Of a DNA stretch of 64,000 nucleotides, positions 52,169 to 59,178 are shown piece after piece. The DNA is from JAJZRJ01 sp040757055. GTDB taxonomy: Bacteria > Desulfobacterota > Desulfobulbia > Desulfobulbales > Desulfurivibrionaceae. The stretch's first letter is position 1, and each line of letters starts with the position of its first letter. The stretch lies in the NCBI GenBank assembly GCA_040757055.1, contig JBFLXY010000002.1, positions 62,001 through 126,000 of the forward strand. The letters are read 5' to 3'. The position numbers and the translations under genes were made by a program. The notes under the pieces were generated by a model. It did not search any database and was not told the DNA's origin. It worked only from the letters and a program-made list of their open reading frames with translations.

Positions 52169-52190
52169 CAAGAGTCGTAAAGGAGTTGTT

Positions 52191-53045
52191 GTGCTGAAGA
52201 AGATTCAGATTCTGCTCGAAATGATCAAATTCGAGCACACCGTCTTTGCCCTGCCTTTTGCCTTTATCGGCGCCTTTCTGGCCAAGGGCGGGGTGCCGTC
52301 CGCCAGCACCTTCCTCTGGGTGGTGCTGGCCATGGTGGGCGCCCGTACTGCCGCCATGGGCTTTAACCGCATCGTGGACCGCCGTTTCGACGCCGCAAAT
52401 CCCCGTACCGCCGACCGGGCCTTGCCGGCCGGCAACGTCAAGCTGGCCGAGGCCTGGCTCATGGTGACGCTTGCCTCCGCGTTGTTCTTCTTCGCCTGTT
52501 CCCGCCTGAACCGCCTCACCCTGATCCTCTCGCCCTTTGCCCTGGGGCTCACCTTTTTCTACTCCCTCACCAAGCGCTTCACCTGGCTCTGCCATGTGGT
52601 GCTCGGCGTGGCTCTGGCTTTTTCGCCGCTGGGCGGCTGGGTGGCGGTGCGGGGGACACTCATCGACTATCCCTTTGCCCTGTCGCTGGGGGTGCTTTTC
52701 TGGGTGGCGGGGTTTGATACGGTCTATGCCTGTCTCGACGCCGATTTCGACCGTCAAGCCGGCCTCTTTTCGCTGCCCTCCCGCTTTGGCCGGGAGCGTG
52801 CCTTCCGCCTGGCGGTCGCCTTCCATGTGGCGGCTTTTGCGCTCTTTTTGGCCACCGGCATGCTGACCGGCCTCGGCTGGCCGTATTACGTGGGCATCGC
52901 CTTCACCGCCGCTGCCCTTTTCTACCAGCACCTGGTGGTCAACCCGCGCGACCTCTCCCGCATCCAGCTCTCTTTTTTCACCATGAACGGACTCATCAGC
53001 CTCACCCTCTTTGCCGCCACCTGGCTGGCCCTGGTGGTTGGCTAA
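52191..53045 (+). CDS. ubiA: UbiA-family prenyltransferase (MqnP-like)
   Basis: GTG 52191 follows AAAGGAG; 284 residues with about eight membrane helices. The first Asp-rich motif is NRIVDRRFDAANPRT, the second is YACLDADFDRQAG, both magnesium-prenyl-diphosphate binding sites. FALPFAFIGAFLAKGG is also conserved. In a futalosine operon with UbiX and UbiE it most likely prenylates 1,4-dihydroxy-6-naphthoate (the MqnP role) rather than 4-hydroxybenzoate. It is the last gene of the operon and meets the convergent peptidase gene with a four-base overlap. Confidence 0.92.
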   Translation: MLKKIQILLEMIKFEHTVFALPFAFIGAFLAKGGVPSASTFLWVVLAMVGARTAAMGFNRIVDRRFDAANPRTADRALPAGNVKLAEAWLMVTLASALFFFACSRLNRLTLILSPFALGLTFFYSLTKRFTWLCHVVLGVALAFSPLGGWVAVRGTLIDYPFALSLGVLFWVAGFDTVYACLDADFDRQAGLFSLPSRFGRERAFRLAVAFHVAAFALFLATGMLTGLGWPYYVGIAFTAAALFYQHLVVNPRDLSRIQLSFFTMNGLISLTLFAATWLALVVG

Positions 53046-53629
53046 TACATCACCGAAAAGGCGCCGGTCAGGAGCGACAGCGGATCGATGAGAATCACTG
53101 CTTCCGGGTCGCCCATGCTCTCCCAGTTGAGGGCGTGGTCTGGTAGCGTGGAACTGATCCAGGCAAGGCTGAAATGGAGATGCGTCCGGATGGGGGTTTT
53201 GTTGCGGCTGGTATCGGCCAGGGTGCCGAGAATGTCGCCCGCCTTGAGCGCCTCTTTTTCCCTGAGCCCCGGCAAGGGCTCGATATGGCCGTAGATACTG
53301 TAGAGTGCCCGGTTGCCCCGCCGGAACTGGTCATGGCGCAGGAAGCAGGTAAAACCCAGGAAGTCTTTCTGGAGACGGGCGATGGTGCCGCCATAGGCCG
53401 CCGGAATCCGGGTCTGCGGGGTGAGCCACTCCACCTGGCCGCCCTTGGTGAGAAAGGCGGCGACATCGAGCCCCTCATGGGGGATGCCGCGGGCCGTGGT
53501 CGCATCCCACCACTTTTCCACGGTGCGGAAGAGCATGCCGGGGTTGAAAATCCATTGGCTGAAGCGCCGTTTTTCCAGGTCGTTTTCCGCGACCAGCCGG
53601 AGAAAGAGGTCGGTGGAGGGAAGGAGCAT
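53042..53629 (-). CDS. M23-type metallopeptidase-like protein
   Basis: This 195-residue protein on the minus strand carries all the zinc-site pieces of the M23/LytM fold: H-x-G-x-D in PHEGLD (His51, Asp55), a catalytic histidine in YGHIEPLPG (His115), and H-x-H in THLHFSLAW (His150, His152). GDILGTLADT matches the loop before the last strand. There is no signal peptide, so either export is by another route or it acts in the cytoplasm, which is unusual for a peptidoglycan hydrolase. It is convergent with ubiA (stops overlap) and divergent from the gene at 53830. Confidence 0.85.
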   Translation of the reverse strand: MLLPSTDLFLRLVAENDLEKRRFSQWIFNPGMLFRTVEKWWDATTARGIPHEGLDVAAFLTKGGQVEWLTPQTRIPAAYGGTIARLQKDFLGFTCFLRHDQFRRGNRALYSIYGHIEPLPGLREKEALKAGDILGTLADTSRNKTPIRTHLHFSLAWISSTLPDHALNWESMGDPEAVILIDPLSLLTGAFSVMY

Positions 53630-53707
53630 GCGCTGTACCTGTTTTTTTCATACTAACCCCGACCAGCGCCTCCTTGGCAACACTTTTCGTGTGGCCATCG
53701 AGAGTTG

Positions 53708-53737
53708 TTGACCCCCTGCCCCCTTATTTTTTATAGT
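53708..53737 (+). promoter_or_regulatory. Candidate sigma-70 promoter for the zinc-knuckle protein gene
   Basis: TTGACC (53708-53713) and TATAGT (53732-53737) are 18 bases apart. Transcription would start near 53744, leaving a leader of about 86 bases before ATG 53830. The leader contains a 22-codon open frame (53744-53812) that I do not regard as proven. Confidence 0.5.
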
Positions 53738-53829
53738 GTCTTCATGAGTCGCATGGCCGCCATCGTCAGACCCACCGGGGGAATCCACGGCCGGCGTATC
53801 TTCAACCCCTGAGCCATCGCGGTTTTTTC

Positions 53830-55914
53830 ATGTCGAAGGAATATCCCATCCTGCTGGCGATCCACAACCTGCCCTTCATGGGCGAGCGCTTCCTGCCGGG
53901 ACGATGGGAAAACTTCATCCACGACCTGCGCCTGCTGCTGCGTTCCAGCGGCATTGAATCGCCGGACAGCCGGCCGGAACTGCTGCTCTTCAACTACGAC
54001 CATCCCCACACGGCGATCACCGCCTTTTTTGAAAGCTTCGAGCAGGTCAAAAGGGAATACCAGTGGGAGCGGACCAGGGGAACCCTGCCGCTTCAGATTG
54101 TTCTTCACCTGGAAAAAAAGGGCGAAGTGCCGCCGCCGTTTCGCGTGGCCTCGGGCCGCATCTGGGAGGGGGTGCAACACGAGACCATCCATGTTTCCCG
54201 TGCGCTGAAGCTGCAATGGGAGCAGGTTGTGGCCGGCAGAAATCTGCCGCCCCATCAGTTCGATGCCGAGGAATCAGGACTCTACCCGCTGAGGTTCGCA
54301 AGCCAGTCCGGACTGAAGCGTGAGCGGCTTTTCCCGCATCGTCAGCTCATGGTCAAAAGCGGCCAGCGCGAATGTTTTTACTGCGGCATGGCCACCCACA
54401 AGGCAGGCTCCTGTCCCAGCCGGCTGCTGGCCACAGAGAACCGGGCGGTTCAGGATGTGGGCTACCTCTCCTTTGCCGAACTGGCCGGCCATTTCCGGAC
54501 GGCGATGGCCAATACCGGGAAGCTGGAGAAAATTCTGGCCGCAGGTGTCAGCAGCGCGGATCTGCGGGAAAACAAGACCCTGCAGGTCTTTGTTGCCTAT
54601 TTCGATCTTACCCTCATCTACCAGCCGCGCTACCTGCGGCGCATCGCCTTTTCCGTGCACCCGGTATGGGACGGCACCGGGCAGAGCGAACGCATCAAGG
54701 TGGACAGCCGCAACCTGCAGCTTGGCCTCGACTGCCTGCGGGTGGGCCAGTACAACCAGGCCTACGAGCTGCTGATGACCGAAAACCAGCTCATGGGCGG
54801 CAAACAGTTCTACGCCACGGTGGGTTTGGCCTTTGTCGCCCTGGAGCGCGACCGGCTTGATGAAATGGGCCACCATCTCCAGATTGCCGCCGGCATGGCC
54901 GCCTGCGAAAAGGAGAAGATTTACGCCGGCCTTCTGCTGTCGCGGTATCTCGACCTGGTCGGTCATCCCTGGAAGGCCGAACATGCCATCCAGTCGATCC
55001 TCAACCTCTATGTGGATTGCAGCGAGGCCCTCTACCGCAAGGTGCAGCTGCTGGTAAGGGAAGGGCAGGGCGCCAAGGCCTTGAAGCTCATCGCCAAGCT
55101 GATCGACGCCGACCGCCTCTATTTCATGACGGCACTCATGGACCCGGTGCTGTTACCGGTGCAGGGTCTGGTGGAGGACATCCTTGTCGCCCATGTGCAG
55201 CATGCCGGCGGGCTGGCCGTTGATGCCCTCACCAAGGCCAACGCCGATTACGAGGCGCTGAAGAAATGGTTCGACGGCGAGGACGCTGATCTGCAGGAAA
55301 ACCTGCATGCCCTCGACCAGCTGGAGGAGCAGTATGCCCGGAAGGCCTATTATGATTTTCTCGACGTGGCGGCCCGGGCCCGCCAGCTCAGCCACGCCGC
55401 GCCACGGCTGCAGGAGGCCAAGCTCGACGAGCTCAACGAGCGGGTCGACGAGGCCGTTCTCCACTGGGGCCGGTTCAATGCCATGTGGGAACAGTATCCT
55501 TACAGGCCGCTGTTCCGGCATTTTCAGGAGCTGCTGCGCCGCGGCAAGCGCCGGCTGGTGGAGGCGCGCGCCATTGCCAGCGAAAGCCTGGCGATGGCGA
55601 ACAGCCGTCTGGCGGAGGGTTTTGCCGACGTGAAGGCGCTCTCTCCCATTGCCGAAAGGATGGAGAAGGTGCGGATCGCCCTCGATACCCTGCGGGTCTT
55701 CGGCAAGAAGCTGGCCGTGACCGAACTTTTTTTCTGTGCGTTGCTTTTTCTGCTCTATCCGATTCTTGTGGTGCTGCTGGCCGACCAGTTGGGCGACACT
55801 CTGGTGCAGATGCTCAGGAGTTCCGGCTTCCAGCGCAACATCCTCTTTGTCGTCACCCTCATCGTCGCCCCTGCCATCGCCTTTGGTCTCACGGTGCGCT
55901 CCATCGCCGACTGA
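53830..55914 (+). CDS. TPR-rich membrane protein with CCHC zinc knuckle, function unknown
   Basis: This 694-residue protein has no recognised family. Residues 182-195 (CFYCGMATHKAGSC) form a C-x2-C-x4-H-x4-C zinc knuckle, a motif best known from retroviral Gag proteins and rare in bacteria. Residues ~290-440 look like TPR-type helical repeats (LGLDCLRVGQYNQAYELL and QSILNLYVDCSEALYRKVQLLVREGQGAKALKLIAKL). A coiled-coil-like stretch follows. Two hydrophobic helices are at the C-terminus (LFFCALLFLLYPILVVLL and NILFVVTLIVAPAIAFGL). The bulk is therefore cytoplasmic, tail-anchored and perhaps a scaffold. It has its own promoter and a divergent M23 neighbour. Confidence 0.8.
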   Translation: MSKEYPILLAIHNLPFMGERFLPGRWENFIHDLRLLLRSSGIESPDSRPELLLFNYDHPHTAITAFFESFEQVKREYQWERTRGTLPLQIVLHLEKKGEVPPPFRVASGRIWEGVQHETIHVSRALKLQWEQVVAGRNLPPHQFDAEESGLYPLRFASQSGLKRERLFPHRQLMVKSGQRECFYCGMATHKAGSCPSRLLATENRAVQDVGYLSFAELAGHFRTAMANTGKLEKILAAGVSSADLRENKTLQVFVAYFDLTLIYQPRYLRRIAFSVHPVWDGTGQSERIKVDSRNLQLGLDCLRVGQYNQAYELLMTENQLMGGKQFYATVGLAFVALERDRLDEMGHHLQIAAGMAACEKEKIYAGLLLSRYLDLVGHPWKAEHAIQSILNLYVDCSEALYRKVQLLVREGQGAKALKLIAKLIDADRLYFMTALMDPVLLPVQGLVEDILVAHVQHAGGLAVDALTKANADYEALKKWFDGEDADLQENLHALDQLEEQYARKAYYDFLDVAARARQLSHAAPRLQEAKLDELNERVDEAVLHWGRFNAMWEQYPYRPLFRHFQELLRRGKRRLVEARAIASESLAMANSRLAEGFADVKALSPIAERMEKVRIALDTLRVFGKKLAVTELFFCALLFLLYPILVVLLADQLGDTLVQMLRSSGFQRNILFVVTLIVAPAIAFGLTVRSIAD

Positions 55915-55920
55915 AGGCCC

Positions 55921-56310
55921 CTATTCCGTCTCTTCCCTCTCCCTTTTTTCCCGCCGTTTTCTCCGGAACAGCCACGCATAGAGCAGGAGATTGATGGCAA
56001 GGCAGCCGAACCCCAGCAGCATCTGCGCACCGCGGGTCAGGTTGTCCGGATAGATCAGCGGGATCAGATAGTGCTCGATGAAGTCGCCGGCATAGGGAGA
56101 ATCGCCGCCCAGAGCGCGGAAACGGTTTTCCAGCGGGGTGAGGGGACAGATTCCGCCGGTGAACTCGATGCCCGCCCCCCAGAAGGCGGCGGCAAGATGG
56201 AGCCAGAGGAGCCGGGGATGGCGCATAACCAGAAGGGCGCCGAATACGACGAAGAGGATAAAGGCCAGATGGAGCAGGACCACGGCATCGGCAAGAAGGC
56301 GGTAAGGCAT
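55921..56310 (-). CDS. DUF2784 family inner-membrane protein
   Basis: This 129-residue minus-strand protein has four hydrophobic segments. LLADAVVLLHLAFILFVVFG, WGAGIEFTGGICPLTPLEN and GDFIEHYLIPLIYP are hallmarks of DUF2784, a small widespread membrane family of unknown function. The C-terminus is very basic and acidic (RRKRREKREREETE). The gene lies 39 bases downstream of the small coiled-coil gene and is probably in the same transcript. The ribosome-binding site is poor. Confidence 0.85.
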   Translation of the reverse strand: MPYRLLADAVVLLHLAFILFVVFGALLVMRHPRLLWLHLAAAFWGAGIEFTGGICPLTPLENRFRALGGDSPYAGDFIEHYLIPLIYPDNLTRGAQMLLGFGCLAINLLLYAWLFRRKRREKREREETE

Positions 56311-56349
56311 GGCAGATGGCCGGCCGGTGTTCGCCTGAGGATCTGGGGG

Positions 56350-56667
56350 TCAGATCAGGACGCTCACGAAGGTGCCGCGGGTCTGCGTCTGGCTGTTCTG
56401 CAAGGCCTGCTGTTGCTCGGCCCGGGCGGCACGGACCTGCTGGCCTGCCTGTTGTTCCTGGGCCATGGCCTCCTGCAGGCGGCGACTGGCATCCTGGACG
56501 TCGGCCCGGGCCGCGCGTACCCGTTGGGCAGCATCCTGGCGCCGTGATTCGGCCTGCCGCAGCTGCTGGTCGCTCTGTCGCTGGTTTGCTCCGGGCAGGG
56601 CCTGGGTGCGCTGGCCGACCAGGGCACGGGCCAGCTGCGGGGTGGTGGTGTCGAGTTCCGGGGCCAT
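56350..56667 (-). CDS. Small Gln/Ala/Arg-rich coiled-coil protein
   Basis: This 105-residue hypothetical protein has a GAAGGAG Shine-Dalgarno sequence seven bases before its ATG, which argues for a real gene. Residues 25-95 are a long, charged, Gln-, Ala- and Arg-rich helix (QLRQAESRRQDAAQRVRAA and related heptads), likely a coiled coil. The C-terminus (TRGTFVSVLI) is short and hydrophobic. There is no signal peptide. No family is recognised; by composition it could be a structural or chaperone-like protein. It precedes the DUF2784 gene. Confidence 0.6.
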   Translation of the reverse strand: MAPELDTTTPQLARALVGQRTQALPGANQRQSDQQLRQAESRRQDAAQRVRAARADVQDASRRLQEAMAQEQQAGQQVRAARAEQQQALQNSQTQTRGTFVSVLI

Positions 56668-56974
56668 GCGTGTCTCCTTCAGTGCATCGGATTGACGAAG
56701 GATGGACCATAGGCGTCATGGAATGCCTGACCTCACTATTTTAGCAAAGGAGGCAGGGAAAAACCAGCGGAACTTTGTGTTCCTCCGCATCTCCGCTGGC
56801 CACGGCGGCCGGGTTCCATCGCTCCTTTATCTGCGTTCCAGGTTCTGCTACACTGAACAGCATCACGACCTTTCCTCTCGGCTTTTCGTTATCATGGCCT
56901 GGCGTCAGCGTGGCGTCAGTGTCGCCGGGCTTGTCCGGCGGAGCCGCTCACCGTTCACGGCGCAGGAGGGACGC
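56668..56974 (+). other. Divergent intergenic region (307 bases)
   Basis: This gap separates the small coiled-coil gene (minus) from the DUF255 gene (plus). It should hold both promoters. A TACACT at 56849-56854 is a possible -10 for the plus gene, but its -35 is weak. The plus frame is open back to 56702 without a credible start before ATG 56975. I see no repeat or RNA structure of note. Confidence 0.5.
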
Positions 56975-59152
56975 ATGCCAGGAGTCAACACCGTTGCGCA
57001 GTTCGTCGCCCGGGAACTGGCCCGCGGCAAAAAGCCCAACCGTCTCATTGACGAGCAGAGCCCCTATCTGCTCCAGCATGCCTTCAATCCGGTGGCGTGG
57101 TACCCTTGGGGCGAAGAGGCCTTTGCCAGGGCCCGTGCCGAGGAAAGGCCGATTTTCCTCTCCATCGGCTATTCCACCTGCCACTGGTGTCATGTCATGG
57201 CGCACGAATCCTTTGCCGACGAGGCAACGGCCGCTCTCCTCAACGAGCACTTCATCGCCATCAAGGTGGATCGTGAAGAGCGTCCGGATGTCGATCAGAT
57301 TTACATGGCAGCGACCCATGCCATGGGCGGAAGCGGCGGCTGGCCGATGTCGGTTTTCCTTACCCCGGACCTCAGGCCGTTTTTTGCCGGCACCTATTTC
57401 CCGCCGGAACCGCGTCATAATCTGCCGAGTTTTCGGCAGGTGCTCACCGCCGTCCATGACCTGTGGCATGGGAAGCGGGACAAGGTGCTGGCCTCGGCCG
57501 CCGCGGTCACCGATCATCTGCGGGGGCAGGCGACGGACGCCGGCGGCGCCCAGCTCGATGAAGCCCTCCTGCATCAGGGCTATCGCCTGCTGGCCAGCGA
57601 ATATGACCCGGCCTTTGGCGGTTTTGGCCGTCAGCCCAAGTTCCCCCGGCCGGTAGTCCTCAATTTCCTGCTCCGTCATTACCACCGGACCGGGGAGGCG
57701 CGGGCCCGCGACATGGTGCTCGTCACCCTGCGGCGGATGGCGGCCGGAGGCATGTACGATCATGTGGGCGGCGGCTTCCACCGCTATTCCGTTGATCAGG
57801 CATGGCGGGTACCCCATTTCGAAAAGATGCTTTACGACCAGGGGCAGCTGGCGGTGGCCTATCTGGAGGCGTTCCAGCTCACCCGCGATCCCTTTTACGG
57901 CAGCGTGGCCGCCGATATCCTTGATTACGTGCTGCGGGATCTGGCCAGCCCGGAAGGAGGCTTTTATTCGGCGGAAGATGCCGACAGCCCCGATCCCTAT
58001 CAGCCCGAGCGCCATGGAGAGGGGCTTTTCTATCTCTGGACCGAGGCGGAGATACTGCGTCTGCTCGGGCCGGGGGTCGGGGCGATCTTTTGCCATCACT
58101 ACGGAATCGAGCCTGGCGGCAACGCGCCTGACGACCCCCACGGCGAGTTTGCCGGCCGCAACATCCTCTTCGTCGGCCGGTCGGTGGAGGAAACAGCCCG
58201 CCATTTCGACCAGACCCCGGCCGAGACAGGGGATCTGCTGGACCAGGCCCGCAGCCGGCTTTTTCGCGCCCGCAGCGAACGCCCCCGCCCCCACCTCGAC
58301 GACAAGGTCATCACCGCCTGGAACGGCCACATGATCAGCGCCCTGGCCCGCGGCTTCCAGGTGCTGGGAGTCGAGAAATACCGCAACGCCGCACTCCGGG
58401 CGGCGCGTTTTTTTCTCGACCACCTGGTGGAAAAGGAGAGCGGCACCCTTTACCGCCGGTATCGGGAGGGCCTGGCTGGTCTGGCCGGCCAGCTCGACGA
58501 TTATGCCTTTCTGGTCCAGGCCCTGCTCGATCTCTACGAAGCCGATTTTGACGTCGCCTGGATTGAGGCGGCGGTTGGGCTGACGCAGCAACAGATTGCC
58601 CTGTTCCACGATGCCGGGGCCGGCGGCTTTTTTGAGGGCGGCGCCGCGGAAAAAAATCTCCTGGTGCGCATGAAATCCGACTACGACGGCGCCGAGCCCA
58701 CGGGCAATTCCATTGCGGCCCTCAACCTTCTGCGCCTGGCCCGGATCACCGGAAACGATGAGTGGCGCGTCATGGCGGAGAATACCATTGCCGCCTTTGC
58801 CCATCGCCTCAGGGAATATCCTCCCATCCTGCCGCAGATGCTGGTGGCCTATGATCTTTCCCGCCACCCCCCGCGGCAACTCATCATTGTTGGGGAAAAG
58901 GACGAGGAGGGAACCAGGCGGCTGCTCAAGGTGGTGCAGGAGCGGTTTCTGCCCGACCTCGGGGTGCTGCTGGCCGATGGGCAAGGCGGCCGGGCATGGC
59001 TTGGCCAGCGCCTTTCCCCTGTCGGAGGGATGCAGCGGCTCGACGGCCGGCCCACTGCCTATCTCTGCCAGAATTATGCCTGCAGCCAGCCGACCCATGA
59101 TCCGGCGGAACTGGAAAAACAACTCGACAGCCAGCCATGGTCGTCCCCATAA
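56975..59152 (+). CDS. DUF255/YyaL family thioredoxin-like protein
   Basis: ATG 56975 has GGAGGG six bases upstream; 725 residues. The N-terminal ~180 residues are a thioredoxin-like DUF255 domain with SPYLLQHAFNPVAWYPW and the redox motif CHWCH (residues 69-73), followed by VDREERPDVDQIYM. The remainder is an alpha/alpha toroid like that of N-acylglucosamine 2-epimerases and glycoside hydrolases (GGFYSAEDADS, DDKVITAWNGHMISALARG, EPTGNSIAALNLLRL). Homologues (YyaL, mammalian SPATA20) are widespread but the biochemical role is unsettled. It is 26 bases upstream of the acyl-CoA synthetase gene, so they may be co-transcribed. Confidence 0.92.
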   Translation: MPGVNTVAQFVARELARGKKPNRLIDEQSPYLLQHAFNPVAWYPWGEEAFARARAEERPIFLSIGYSTCHWCHVMAHESFADEATAALLNEHFIAIKVDREERPDVDQIYMAATHAMGGSGGWPMSVFLTPDLRPFFAGTYFPPEPRHNLPSFRQVLTAVHDLWHGKRDKVLASAAAVTDHLRGQATDAGGAQLDEALLHQGYRLLASEYDPAFGGFGRQPKFPRPVVLNFLLRHYHRTGEARARDMVLVTLRRMAAGGMYDHVGGGFHRYSVDQAWRVPHFEKMLYDQGQLAVAYLEAFQLTRDPFYGSVAADILDYVLRDLASPEGGFYSAEDADSPDPYQPERHGEGLFYLWTEAEILRLLGPGVGAIFCHHYGIEPGGNAPDDPHGEFAGRNILFVGRSVEETARHFDQTPAETGDLLDQARSRLFRARSERPRPHLDDKVITAWNGHMISALARGFQVLGVEKYRNAALRAARFFLDHLVEKESGTLYRRYREGLAGLAGQLDDYAFLVQALLDLYEADFDVAWIEAAVGLTQQQIALFHDAGAGGFFEGGAAEKNLLVRMKSDYDGAEPTGNSIAALNLLRLARITGNDEWRVMAENTIAAFAHRLREYPPILPQMLVAYDLSRHPPRQLIIVGEKDEEGTRRLLKVVQERFLPDLGVLLADGQGGRAWLGQRLSPVGGMQRLDGRPTAYLCQNYACSQPTHDPAELEKQLDSQPWSSP

Positions 59153-59178
59153 TGGAAGGCGCACGAAGGAGAAAAGGG

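Noticed and set aside
53744..53812. A 22-codon leader open frame before the zinc-knuckle gene
   Set aside because: It begins almost at the predicted transcription start, lacks a ribosome-binding site and shows no attenuation-type structure.
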